Origin: G047528255 sp047528255 | GTDB taxonomy: Bacteria; Bacteroidota; Bacteroidia; Flavobacteriales; Blattabacteriaceae | Direction of reading: 5' to 3' | Assembly: GCA_047528255.1 (NCBI GenBank) | Contig: CP180024.1 | Span: 806,001-870,000 of the forward strand | DNA length: 64,000 nucleotides | Shown here: in pieces, positions 10,368 to 20,706 of the stretch | Numbering within the stretch: position 1 is the stretch's first letter | How the letters are laid out: each line of letters starts with the position of its first letter | Notes under the pieces: model-generated | Told to the model about the DNA's origin: nothing | What the model saw: only the letters and a program-made list of their open reading frames with translations | The model's database searches: none | Position numbers and translations under genes: made by a program

Positions 10368-11637
10368 AAGACTATTGTATTAATGGTGGATTACGTTTAT
10401 TCTGCATCCTAGATGGGCTCGTTGAAGACAATGTAGATTTAACCTTTCACATTGTATTCGAAATACTATTAATTATATAATAATTAATTATATTTATTTT
10501 TATGAGCAACACATAATAATACCGGGACAATGGTACAAAATATATGCCATAGGTATCCATAACGAGGATGGGCATGCACACGAGCTAATCCTGTGTAACG
10601 AACCTTTTCTGAATCCAAACCAACGTTTTATACTTCCAGAAACACGTTCTACTACCCATCGGTTTTTACTCACTAATTTGTTGAATAATATAGCTATCCT
10701 AATTAAAGACGGTTCCTATATGTTTTCTTCTGTATACGATCTTTGATGCCTCGACTATGAAAGTAAGACACATTGTTTAGCAACTTAATAACCTTTTGTT
10801 GCATATGTTTCTATAGGGGTAATCCTACTTTGCTTATTAATGGCTTTAGCCCTCTACTATCACACTCATTGGCTACTACGCTATGTAACTAAGCTAATAT
10901 CATTCCATTTTTATCCCCCTATCTACATTCTTCTATCCGTAGTAAAGTTTACCATATTTCTTGAGCCATTTTCCTTTAATATATACTGCTGATTACCCTT
11001 TTTTTCTTTGCTTTTCTTTGAGTGATTTGTTTTTGACCTTTCTTCCTTCCGATCCTCCACTACGCAGGTAGAACTCACTTTTAGGACTAAGGTATTCACT
11101 ATAATACTGACATCTATTGTCAGTCTGTTTTAACTATCACCTGATGATTTTTTAATTCCTTATTGATCTTTTTAAGTAAGCTATCATATGTGTTCTTGAC
11201 ACTATTTTATTATGAAATCTGTATAAAGTCGTATAATCTGATATCTGATCTTGCAATCGAAAATAAAAAAATCGCATGCAGCTTATGGAATCTTTTACCA
11301 ATTCTTCTGTTTCTACCTCACTTAGATCATACCAATGAATCAAAAGCCTGATCTTAAAAATGATATTCCACTGCGGGAGGTTAGTCTTTTATTCCTTCGG
11401 CCTTTTTGATAGATTTTTCTTATTTCTTTCTCCATACCTTCCCAGTGAATCAAGGTATTAACCTTTTGAAAAAATCACTCCTTTTCTGGTAGAAAATTCC
11501 ATATATAGTTCGCTAAAACTTATTTAGTTCAGTACTTCTGATCATAAATCCGAATCTTTTTTTATTTTATACCCCAAATGTACGAAAAAATATATTGATA
11601 TACAAACGTCCCCCCCCTTCTCTCATGCAAGATTCTT
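10368..11637 (-). mobile_element. Full-length decayed IS upstream of purL
   Basis: Both ends are recognisable (AAGACTATTGT at 10368, CATGCAAGATTCTT at 11637). The transposase is fragmented; the best remaining frame (11152-11343) encodes about 63 residues around the SEVETEELVKDS block. The copy lies directly upstream of the purine operon, its right end 45 bases before the purL start. It abuts another minus-strand piece without a spacer. Confidence 0.9.
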
Positions 11638-11992
11638 ATTTATTCAACCTCCTAGATGGAATTCGTTAGAGAACGATGTATATTTAATCTTTCATATTAT
11701 ATTCTAAAATTATTGATTATAAATTAATTAATTATATCTATTACTTATGAAAAAAGAATAATAATGAGGAAACAATACAAATTATACGCCATAGCCTCCA
11801 TAAGATGCTGGTCATGCATACGAGCTAATCCTTTGTAACGATCCTTTCCTGACCCAAACTAACGTTTTATACTTCCAAAAGTACGTTCTACTACCCATCG
11901 GGGGGTACTCACTAATTTGTTAAATAATATACCTATACCTACTTAAGGACGGTTCCTATAGGGTTTCTTCTATATACGGTCTTTGATGCTTC
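11638..11992 (-). mobile_element. IS right-half fragment
   Basis: This is a 355-base minus-strand piece lacking the first ~30 bases of the right end. It covers the C-terminal third of the transposase (region of RWVVERTFG and ARYKGLARVH, frameshifted). It is cut at 11992 by the left end of the following plus-strand copy. Confidence 0.88.
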
Positions 11993-13250
11993 GAGAACGT
12001 TGCATGGGAGAAGGATGTTAAAATATTTGTAAATCAATATATTGTTTCGTATATTTAGAGTATAAAATAAAAAAATAAGCTCTATGCTCAGAAGCACCAC
12101 ACAAGTAAGCATTAGTGAACTATATATGGAACGTTCTACCAGAAAGGTAGATTTTTTAAAAGTTAAAAACCTTGATATACTGGGAGGGTATGGAAAAAGA
12201 AATAAGAAAAATATATCAAAAAGGCTAGGGAATAAAAGGAAAACCTGCATACAGTGGAATATCATTATTTAAGATGATGCTTTTGAGTAACTGGTATGAT
12301 CTCAGTGATGTAGGAACGGAAGAATTGGTGAAAGAATCCTTGAGCTTCATGCGCTTTTGTGGGGTTCGATTGGAAGATCAGACCCCAGATCATACGACTC
12401 TATGCAGAGTTCGCAATAAAATAGTAGCCAAAAAGGCATATGAGCTCTTACTGAAAAAGATAAATAAGCAATTAGAAAAGCATCAGGCGATAGTTAAAAC
12501 AGGAGTGATAGTAGATGCCAATATTACAGTGAGTCTTCTTGAACCAAAGGGAGATTATACCTCCGTAGAGAGAATCGGAAGAGGGGTAAGCAAATCAGTC
12601 AAAGAAAAGCAAAGGAAAAAAAAAGAGACTCAATCGGGAGTAAACACTCAAGGAAAATAGCTCAAGAAATTAGGTAAAATCTACTACGGATACAAGAAAC
12701 ACATAGGGGGGGGGTGAAATGATACTAACTGTACATAGCGTAGCTAGCCAATGAGCATGATAGTAGAAGGCTAAAGCTATTAATAAGCAAACTAGGATAT
12801 AACCCCAGAGAAGTATAGGCAGACAAAGGTTACCAAGTTCCAGCCAACGTGTCTTACTTTCATAGTCGAGACATCAAAGACCGTATACAGAAGAAAGCCT
12901 ATAGGAACCACTACCTTAAGTAGTGATAGCTATATTATTCAACATAATTAGTGAGTAAAACCCGATGGGTAGTAGAACGTACTTTTGGCAGTATAAAGCG
13001 TTGGTTTGGATCAGGACAAGGCTCGTTACAAAGGATTAGCTCATGTGCATGACCAACATCTTATGGAGGCTATGGCGCATAATTTGTATCGTTCCCCCGG
13101 AATTGTTATACTCTATCCATAAAAATAGATATAATTAATTAATTTATAATCAACAGTTTTCGAATAGAATGTGAAAAACTAAATCTACATTTTCTCTAAC
13201 GAAGCCATCTAGGATGCTGAATAAACGTAATCCACTATTAAAACAATGGG
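11993..13250 (+). mobile_element. Full-length decayed IS
   Basis: This plus-strand copy runs from GAGAACGTTGCATGGG to an eroded right end (AAAACAATGGGG). A 128-residue frame at 12274-12660 preserves MMLLSNWYDLSDVGTEELV through GVNTQGK, then a stop (TGG to TAG). A run of G replaces part of the GGGGTGGATAAAAA segment near 12710, shifting the frame. Its LE carries TTTG and TATATTTA motifs (12026-12057), the probable transposase promoter. Confidence 0.92.
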
Positions 13251-13596
13251 GTTGTTATTTACGATGATGCTTTTGAGTCACTGGTATAATCTCAGTGATA
13301 TAGGAACGGAAAATTGCTTAAAGAAACCTTGATCTCCCTGTTCTTTTGTTTTTTTCGATTGGAAGATCAGATCCCAGATCCACACTACTCTGTGCAGAGT
13401 TAGCAATGAAATAGTAGCCAAAAAGGCATATGAGAGCTTACTGAAAAAGATCAATAAGAAATTAGAAAAGCATCAGACGATAGTTAAAAAAGGAGTGATA
13501 GTAGATGCCAGTATTACAGTGAGCCCTTTCTCCCAAGGGATCCTACCTACGTTAATTGAGAATCAAAAAAAAGATGGAAAAAACTAAATCAGTCAA
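13251..13596 (+). mobile_element. Internal IS fragment
   Basis: This plus-strand internal piece joins directly to the preceding copy. It begins within the GTTATTTACGATGATGC segment and stops inside AAATCAGTCAA. It covers roughly transposase residues 45-160 with frameshifts. Its 3' boundary cuts into coding-like sequence downstream of lysC. Confidence 0.85.
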
Positions 13597-13683
13597 GCCT
13601 CGACTGCCCCAATCGCTCATCTTGCCATAACGGGGCAAATCGATAGCTTCTTTGACTTCTTTTTCTGTGATCAGCGACGTTAT
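13597..13683 (-). pseudogene. Broken gene overlapping the lysC stop, unknown family
   Basis: The minus strand reads about 28 open codons (TSLITEKEVKEAIDLPRYGK, then MSDWGSRGLT) before hitting IS sequence. The frame overlaps the lysC stop as ATAA, where ATGA would be the usual coupled start. The simplest reading is an ATG-to-ATA change that killed the start codon and left the lysC stop intact, followed by truncation by the IS fragment. The composition is more GC-rich and protein-like than the IS. I do not recognise the family. Confidence 0.4.
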
Positions 13684-14930
13684 TCTTTAACTATCCACTG
13701 TGCCGTATCTACAGTAAGTTGCTGTAATAAAATCATCTTATCTTCAGTAAATTTTGATACAACCGTTTCATTATAGTGCCGTATGGTATATAGAGACACT
13801 CCTTTTGAAACTTTTATTTTATATCTAGAACCGAGTTTTTCCACCAAAAGATCCAGCTGATCAAGCTTATCGTTTACACAAACCGAAAAACTGATAGCTG
13901 AACTTTGGATCAAAGTGACCTTCATTAGATGGGCTACCAAAGATTGAAACAGCTCGCTGAGGTCCTTCTCTGCGATGAAGGAAAAATCTCTACTTGAAAA
14001 TGACAATAAGACTTGATCCTTCTTCACAATATAACAAGGCAAAAGCGGCTCTATAGAGGCCCTATGAGTCACTGCAGTTCCCGGTTGATCGGGTTGAAGA
14101 AAGGAGCGCACATAAAGCGGAATACCTTTCTCTTGCAGGGGATGCAAAGTTTTCGGATGAATGACCGAAGCCCCATAATAAGCCAGTTCAATAGCCTCCT
14201 CATAAGGAATATTGTGTAAAAGTTTTGCATCCGAAAAGTAACGCGGATCCGCATTCAATACACCCGGGACATCTTTCCAAATGGTTTGTTGCTCTGCATT
14301 CAAACAATAAGAAAAAATGGCCGCTGTATAATCAGAGCCTTCCCTGCCCAAGGTCGTCGTAAAACAATTCGGATCCGATCCCAAAAAGCCTTGAGTTATA
14401 TAAAATTTGGTCTTGTCAAGCGTACGAATATGATTGGCCGTTTCTTCCCAATCTACACGAGCCTCACGATAAGAACTATCCGTCTTAATATAATCACGCA
14501 CATCTATCCAAGTATTTTGAATGCCTATCAGATTAAGATATTCGCTGACAATTCTTGTCGAGATCAATTCGCCGCACGCGACCACTTGATCATAGACAAA
14601 ATCGTATTTCAACGATTTGTTACGCCTCAAGAAAGCCCTCATATTCTCAAAAAACACCTCAACTTCTCGAAAAACACCATGATCAGAGGGAAAAAGTTCA
14701 ACAGAAATTTCAAGATGACGGAGAGAAATCTCACCGATTCTGGCATCGGTAGCGTCTTGTGCAAAATAACGCTCGACGACCTCTTCCAGAGCGTTGGTTG
14801 TCTTTCCTATGGCAGAAACGATCATCAAAGTCCTCTCAAACCCCGCAACTTTCAAAACATGCGCCACATTCCTAATGCTTTCAGCATCTTTTATGGAAGC
14901 TCCTCCGAATTTGTATACCCTTGTTTTCAA
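13680..14930 (-). CDS. lysC: Aspartate kinase, monofunctional
   Basis: Aspartokinase phosphorylates aspartate, the entry to lysine, threonine, methionine and diaminopimelate synthesis. The 416-residue product begins with KFGGASIKDAESI (residues 8-20), has the kinase-domain GREGSDYTAAIFSY, KDVPGVLNADPRY and ELAYYGASVIHPKT blocks, and ends with ACT-type sequence. The length and N-terminus match the monofunctional enzyme of Flavobacteriia and Cytophagia, without a homoserine dehydrogenase fusion. The start is a TTG at 14930 directly before the conserved KTRVYKF; no in-frame ATG precedes it before a stop. A damaged gene overlaps its 3' end. The thrC at 37148 serves the same pathway. Confidence 0.93.
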   Translation of the reverse strand: MKTRVYKFGGASIKDAESIRNVAHVLKVAGFERTLMIVSAIGKTTNALEEVVERYFAQDATDARIGEISLRHLEISVELFPSDHGVFREVEVFFENMRAFLRRNKSLKYDFVYDQVVACGELISTRIVSEYLNLIGIQNTWIDVRDYIKTDSSYREARVDWEETANHIRTLDKTKFYITQGFLGSDPNCFTTTLGREGSDYTAAIFSYCLNAEQQTIWKDVPGVLNADPRYFSDAKLLHNIPYEEAIELAYYGASVIHPKTLHPLQEKGIPLYVRSFLQPDQPGTAVTHRASIEPLLPCYIVKKDQVLLSFSSRDFSFIAEKDLSELFQSLVAHLMKVTLIQSSAISFSVCVNDKLDQLDLLVEKLGSRYKIKVSKGVSLYTIRHYNETVVSKFTEDKMILLQQLTVDTAQWIVKE

Positions 14931-15122
14931 GTTTTTCGCTTTAATTCTTCTACTAAATTTGCAACATCGCCTTTATCGCTACCTCATATCAATAGATAAC
15001 AATCATCATAAAAGCTTTTAAAGCATGGCAAATATAGCCAAATCCTGTTTTTCAAAATTTTCGGGTGCAAATTTTTTTTCAGAAATTTGATTCTGAAATA
15101 TAGGCTTACTCATGAAGAAAAC

Positions 15123-15345
15123 GAGAACGTTGCATGAAAGAAGGAGGTTAAAATATTTGTAAATCAATATATCGTTTTGTCTATTTGGAATAGAAAATAA
15201 AAAATCGGATCTATGCTGAGAAAGACCGCGCAAATAAGCTTTAGTGAACTATATATGGAACGTTTTACCAGAAAGAGTGAGTTTTTCAAAAGCTTAAATA
15301 CCTTGATCCGATGAGAAGGAATGAAGAAAGAAATAAGCAAAATAT
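15123..15345 (+). mobile_element. IS left-end fragment
   Basis: This plus-strand piece starts GAGAACGTTGCATGAAAG and is cut after 223 bases, in the segment before the transposase core, by the right end of the next copy (GAGACCATTG at 15346). Only the leader region and the first transposase codons are present. Confidence 0.88.
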
Positions 15346-16085
15346 GAGACCATTGTTTTAATACTGGATTACATTTATTCAGCCTCCTATAGAGGCTTCG
15401 TTAGAGAATTATGTAGATTTAGTATTTTACACCGTATTTGAAAAACTATTGATTATAAATTAATTAATTATATCTTTTTTTTATGAAAAAACGCATAATA
15501 ATACTAGAGAAACGATACAAATTATGCGACACATCCTACATAAGATGCTAGGCATACACACGAGTTAATCCTTTATAACGTACCTTTCCTGATCCAAACC
15601 AACGCTTTATACTTCCAAAAGTACGTTCTACTACCCATCGGGTTTTACTCACTAATTTGTTGAATAATACATCTACCCTATTTAAGGGACAGTCCCCTAT
15701 AGGCTTTCTTCTGTATACGGTATTTGATGCCTCGACTATGAAAATAAAACACGTTGGCTGGAACTTGATAACCTTTGTCTGCATATACTTCTCTGGGGCT
15801 ATATCCTAGTTTGCTTATTAATTAGATTTAGCCCTCTACTATCATGCTCATTGGCTGCTACGCTATGTACTGCTAGTATCATTACCATTTTTACACATCC
15901 CTATGTGCTTCTTGCATCCGTACTAGAGTTTACCTGATTTCTTGAGCCATTTTCCTTGAGTAGCCACTCCTAATTGAGTCTCTTTTTTACCCTTACTTTT
16001 CTTTGACTGATTTGCTTTTTCCTCTCTCCTTCCCGATCCTACGACTACGTAGGTAGGATCTCTATTGGAAGCAAATGGACTCACT
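15346..16085 (-). mobile_element. IS right part, interrupted by a nested copy
   Basis: This is a minus-strand copy with an intact terminal GAGACCATTG. A remnant frame at 15548-15784 encodes the C-terminal transposase block with KTRWVVERTFGSIKRWFGSG, so the catalytic Glu region survives. At 16085 it is split by a plus-strand copy; the left part resumes at 17298 after losing about 150 bases of consensus. Confidence 0.88.
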
Positions 16086-17297
16086 GAGAACGTTGAATGG
16101 GAAAAGGAGGTTGAAATATTTGTAAATCAATATATTATTTCGTATATTTGGAGTAATAAAATAAAAAATTCGGATCTATTCTCAGAAGCAGCGAACAAAT
16201 AAGATTTAGTGAACTAAATATGGAACGTTCTACCAGAAGGAGTCAATTTTTCAAAAGGTTAAAACCTTGATCCACTTGGAAGGTATAGAAAAAAAATAAA
16301 AAAAATATATCAAAAAATTCAAGGAATAACAGGATAACCTGCTTACAGTGGTATATCATTATTTATGATGATGTTTTTGAGTCACTGATATGATCTCAGT
16401 GATGTAGGAACGGAAGAATTTGTGAAAGAATACTTAAGTTGCATGAGCTTTTATAGTTTCCAATTGGAAAATCAGATCCCAGATCATACGACTCTATGCA
16501 TATTTTGCAATGAAATAGTAGCCAAAAAGGTATATGAGAGCTTACTGAAAAAGATTAATAAGGAATTAGGAAATCATCCAGGCTATAGTTAAAACAGAAG
16601 TGATAGTAGATTCCAATGTTACAGTGAGCCCTTTGCCCCCAAAGTAGCTCCTACCTACGTAGTGAAGGATCGGAAGGAAGAGGGGCAAAAGAAAATGACT
16701 CAAGAAATTAAGTAAATTCTACTAACGGATACAAGAAGAACATAGGTTGGATAAAAATGGAATGATACTAGCTGTACAATAGCGTAGCAGACAATGAGCA
16801 TGATAGTAGAGGGCTAAATCAATTAATAAGCAAACTAGGATATAACTCTAGAGAAGTATATGCAAACAAATGTTACCAAGTTCCAGCCAACGTATCTTAC
16901 GTTCATAGTCGAGGCATCAAATACCGTATACAGAAAAAATCCTATAGGAACCGTCCCTTAAGTAGAGGTAACTATATTATTCAATATAATTAGTGAGTAA
17001 AATCCGATAGGTAGTAGAACGGACTTTTGGCAGTATAAAGCGTTGGTTTGGATCAGGAAAGACTCGTTACAAAGGATTAGCTCGTGTGCATGCCCAGCAT
17101 CTTATGGAGACTATGGCGCATAATTTGTATCGTGCCCTTGGATTTATTATGCGCTATCCATAAAAATAGATATAATTAATTAATTTATAATCAACAGTTT
17201 TTGAATACAATGTGAAAGAATAAATCTATATTCTTCTCTAAAGAAGCCCATCCAGAATGGATGGATAAACGTAATCCACTATTAATACAATGGTCTC
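16086..17297 (+). mobile_element. Full-length decayed IS nested in another copy
   Basis: This 1212-base plus-strand copy runs from GAGAACGTTGAATGG to ACAATGGTCTC. It lies inside the minus-strand copy 15346-17734, and the flanking bases ACT repeat on both sides. Its transposase is disrupted throughout with no frame of useful length. Confidence 0.88.
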
Positions 17298-17734
17298 ACT
17301 ATTTCATTGCGAATGATGCATAGAGTTGTATAATATGGGATCTGATCTTCCAATCGAAAACCACAAAATCGTATGCAACTCAAGGATTCTTTCACTAATT
17401 CTTCTGTTCCTACATCACTGAAATCATACCAATGACTCAAAAGCATCATCTTAAATAACAATATTACTACTGTAAGCAGGTTGACTTTTATTCCCTGGTC
17501 TTTTTGATATATTTTTCTTATTTCTTTCTCCATCCTTTCCAGTGGATCAAGGTTTTTAACCTTTTGAAAAAATAACTCCTTCTGGTAGAGCGTTCCATAT
17601 ATAGTTCACTAAATCTTATTTGTACGGTTTTTCTGATCATAGATCCGAATTTTTTTATTTTCTACTCTAGAGTATATGAAACATATATATTGATTTACAA
17701 ACACTTTAGAAACCATCTCTCATGCAACGTTCTC
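17298..17734 (-). mobile_element. IS left part, continuation of 15346 copy
   Basis: This is the remaining left part of the minus-strand copy split at 16085, ending CATGCAACGTTCTC. A frame at 17282-17533 keeps the N-terminal MEKEIRKIYQK to RLEDQIP region, extending slightly into the nested copy. The unique sequence beyond it leads into the tatA remnant. Confidence 0.86.
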
Positions 17735-17780
17735 TTTGTATAAAATCCATATCTTTGGCTATTTCCAAACAACCAAGAGT

Positions 17781-17983
17781 ATGGATTCCACACAGATCTT
17801 ATTGGTGTCTTTCGGAACCATGAAAATTGTTGTTATAGTGACCTTATCCCTTTTACTGTTCGGTGGAAAATCCCTGAACTCATGAAAGATTTAGGAACAG
17901 GACTCAAAGAGTTTAAGAAAGATACCCAAAACAACCCCGAACAAAAAGCGAAAACAAATCCGAATAAAGAAATTCAAGACTGA
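17781..17983 (+). pseudogene. tatA: Twin-arginine translocase subunit TatA, frameshifted
   Basis: TatA forms the pore-like component of the Tat export system in the inner membrane. The first frame reads MDSTQILLVSFGTMKIVV, then a hydrophobic helix ending LLLFGGK, and then runs to a stop. Restoring one base in the A-run at about 17867-17871 continues the frame as IPELMKDLGTGLKEFKKDTQ and an acidic/lysine tail ending at the TGA at 17981. Helix, LFGGK-IPELM hinge and amphipathic GTGLKEFK helix are the TatA pattern, and the length of about 67 residues fits. It is either a pseudogene or a single indel in the A-tract. It sits 107 bases upstream of mltD. Confidence 0.72.
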
Positions 17984-18090
17984 AGTCTTAGGTTTAATAA
18001 TGTATTGACAAGCTTCTAAGAAAATTTATCACAGAACATCCCTTCCTATCGGTCTTTTCCTTATCAGGATCAATCCATTGAAATAGAATT

Positions 18091-19371
18091 ATGGTTGAAA
18101 ATTTTTTTATCCTGATATTTTTATTGTCTTGCTATTGGTTACAAGATCAAGTCCCTAGAGGTTCAAAAAAAGACACACCCTCAAGTCAACGCCAAATCGA
18201 TACACTCTTCGGAACGGATTTGAATTATATCCAGGATATAGACAACATATGGCGTAACAGATTTCAAAAATCCGAGATCTTCTCCGGAAAGGACATCAAC
18301 GGGGAACTCATCACCACCATAGAAGCCGAACTACTTAAGGAACGGATTCAAAAACTCAACCAAGAGTTCCAAACAGATATGCTTCAATACAACACTACCG
18401 TACATGCCGCAGTAGAAAGCTATCTCCGCATGGGAAAACATTTAGGGAATGTATTTGCTCTGGCCGAATTCTATTTTCCCCTCTTTGAAAAAATATTGAG
18501 CAAATACAATATCCCCAAAGAATTGAAATACCTTGCCATAGTAGAGTCGAACCTCAACGCAAAAGCCACCTCAAGAACAGGAGCGCAAGGACTTTGGCAG
18601 TTTATGCCACAAACGGGCAGATTATATGCGCTTCAAAAAACAGAAATCTATGACGACAGGAACGATCCAATCAAAGCTACGGAGGCCGCCTGTCAGTATC
18701 TCAAAGACCTCTACGACCGCATCGGAGATTGGGCATTGGTTTTAGCCTCCTATAACGCAGGACCCGGAACGATAGAAAGAGCCTTACAACACTCCGGAAG
18801 TAAAAAAGATTTCTGGAGCCTACAATCTTACCTGCCAATAGAGACAAGAAATTACGTTCCCAAATTCATTGCCGTAAGCTACGTACTGAATTATTACAAG
18901 GAACACAACATTCTACCTGAGCAGTCTCACTTAAAGTATGATCAAACCGAGCTCATACCCGTCAATAAAAAAGTATCGCTCAACCTCCTAGCTCAAGAAT
19001 TGAATCTATCCCGTGAAAAACTAAATTTTTTAAATCCTCAATACTTCCTAGGGATCGTACCGGAAGGAGGTCAATTTCTCCTGAGACTTCCCAAAGACAA
19101 GATCGCCCTGTTCGAACAAAAAGAAAAAGCCCTATACGATCAAGGAAAAAACCTTACCGATCCAATCCTCAATCCCAAACGACAGAAAAAAAAACTTAAA
19201 AAGGTAAAAAAACGAAAAATTTTGTTAGCATCTAGCAAGTCTCAAAAAAAAGAAAAAAACAAACCTTTATCCCGAAAAACAAAAAAAACAAACAATAAAG
19301 CTCCAAAAATTGAGCAAACTAAGCGTCTCCAAAATTTCATCAAAAAGAAAGCTCGCCCTCCGTTAGAATAA
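18091..19371 (+). CDS. mltD: Membrane-bound lytic murein transglycosylase (MltD-like)
   Basis: This enzyme cleaves peptidoglycan between MurNAc and GlcNAc, probably from the periplasmic face of a membrane. Residues 1-14 form a short hydrophobic segment ending LLSC, a plausible lipoprotein signal with Cys14, though no positive charge precedes it. The SLT domain spans about residues 120-270; the catalytic Glu152 is in AIVESNLNAKATSRTGAQG, followed by LWQFMPQTG and ASYNAGPGTIERA. A degenerate LysM-like segment lies at about 288-342. The last 65 residues are extremely lysine-rich, replacing the second LysM expected in many relatives, and may bind the wall or be eroding. IS sequence begins 24 bases after the stop. 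Confidence 0.93.
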   Translation: MVENFFILIFLLSCYWLQDQVPRGSKKDTPSSQRQIDTLFGTDLNYIQDIDNIWRNRFQKSEIFSGKDINGELITTIEAELLKERIQKLNQEFQTDMLQYNTTVHAAVESYLRMGKHLGNVFALAEFYFPLFEKILSKYNIPKELKYLAIVESNLNAKATSRTGAQGLWQFMPQTGRLYALQKTEIYDDRNDPIKATEAACQYLKDLYDRIGDWALVLASYNAGPGTIERALQHSGSKKDFWSLQSYLPIETRNYVPKFIAVSYVLNYYKEHNILPEQSHLKYDQTELIPVNKKVSLNLLAQELNLSREKLNFLNPQYFLGIVPEGGQFLLRLPKDKIALFEQKEKALYDQGKNLTDPILNPKRQKKKLKKVKKRKILLASSKSQKKEKNKPLSRKTKKTNNKAPKIEQTKRLQNFIKKKARPPLE

Positions 19372-19395
19372 ATGAGATACCCCTATACCCTCTCC

Positions 19396-20625
19396 GAGAA
19401 CGTTGCATGGGAGAAGGAGGTTAAAGTGTTTGTAAATTAATATATTGTTTCGTATATTTGGATTCTATAATATAGAATTCGATTCTATGCTCAGAAGCCC
19501 CGTACAAATAAGCTTTAGTGAACTACATATGGAACGTTCTACCAGAAGGAGTCAGTTTTTCAAAAGGTTAAACACCTTGATCCAGTAGGAAAAGATAGAA
19601 AAAGAAATAAGAAAAATATATCAAAAAAGCCAGGGAATAAAAAGCCAACCTGCTTACAGTGGAATATCGTTATTTACGATGATTCTTTTGAGTAGCTGGT
19701 ATGATCTCAGTGATGTAGGAACGGAAAATTGGTGAAAGAATACTTGAGCTTCACGCGCTTTTGTGCTTTTCGATTGGAAGATCAGAGTCCAGATCATAGG
19801 ACTCTATGCAAATTTCGCAATGAAATAATAGCCAAAAAGGAATATGAGAGCTTACTGAAAAAGATTAATAAGGAATTAGGAAAGCATCAGGATATAGTTA
19901 AAACAGGAGTGATAGTAGATGCTAATATTATAGTGAGTTCCCTTTCTCACAAGAGAGCTCCTACCTACGTAGTCAAAGATCGGAAGGAAGAGGGGAAAAA
20001 GCAAATCACTCAAAGAAAAGCAAGGGTAAAAAAAGAGACTCAATCAGGAATAGACCCTCAAGGAAAATAGCTCAAGAAATCAGGTAAACTCTACTACGGA
20101 TACAAAAATCAGATAGGGAAGGATAAAAATGGAATGATCAGTACATAGCATAGCAGGCAATGAGCATGATAGTAGAAGGCTACTCTATTAATAAGCAAAC
20201 TAGGATATAAACCCAGAGAAATATATGCAGATAAAGATTACTAAGTGCCAGCCAATATATCTTACTTTCATAGTCGAGGCATCAAATACCGTATACAGAA
20301 GAAAGCCCTATAGGAACCGTCCCTTAAGTAGGGATAGCTATATTATTCAACATAATTAGTGAGTAAAATCCGATGGATAATAGAACATACTTTTGGCAGT
20401 ATAAAGAGTTAGTTTGGATCAGGCAAGGCTAGTTACAAAGGATTAGCTCGTGTTCATTCCCAGTATCTTATAAACACTATGGGTATAATATGTATCGTTC
20501 CCCTGACATTATTATGCGCTGTACATAACAATAGATATAATTAATTAATTTATAATCAACAGTATTTCGAATAAAATGTGAAAGACTAAATCTATATCGT
20601 TTTCTAGCATTAACACAATGGTCTC
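19396..20625 (+). mobile_element. Full-length decayed IS between mltD and hemW
   Basis: This 1230-base plus-strand copy has intact ends (GAGAACGTTGCATGGGAG; ACACAATGGTCTC). The frame 19729-20070 encodes about 113 residues of the N-terminal half, ending at a TGG-to-TAG stop in the GKWLKK region. The 3' half is interrupted by short indels. Confidence 0.92.
19429..19460 (+). promoter_or_regulatory. IS transposase promoter (TTTG-N20-TATATTTG)
   Basis: Inside the IS left end, TTTG at 19429-19432 and TATATTTG at 19453-19460 are separated by 20 bases. This is close to the Bacteroidota -33/-7 promoter pattern TTTG-N19-TAnnTTTG. The same pair recurs at the same place in most left ends, which supports its role as the transposase promoter. 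Nested insertions repeatedly split this promoter between its two boxes. Confidence 0.5.
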
Positions 20626-20671
20626 GTTGCTTAATCTCTTGGGACACGGTGAGGCCTTATACTTCTGATTA

Positions 20672-20706
20672 GGAGATGCCTATACGAGCTAATGGCTCCA
20701 TTTTTT
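20672..20706 (+). terminator. Possible terminator hairpin before hemW 3' end
   Basis: GAGC (20686-20689) and GCTC (20695-20698) can pair, and outer GGAG/CTCC pairing is possible. The hairpin is followed by a T-run at 20701-20706. It would stop plus-strand transcription coming from the mltD side and lies at the end of the convergent hemW gene. The stem is short, so support is weak. Confidence 0.28.

Noticed and set aside
20626..20704. Minus strand shows GGAGCCATTAGCTC and AATCAGAAG, reminiscent of a tRNA, and a TTAAGC segment reminiscent of 5S rRNA
   Set aside because: No closing acceptor stem, no T-loop GGTTCGA and no full fold could be found; tRNAscan or Infernal would settle it.
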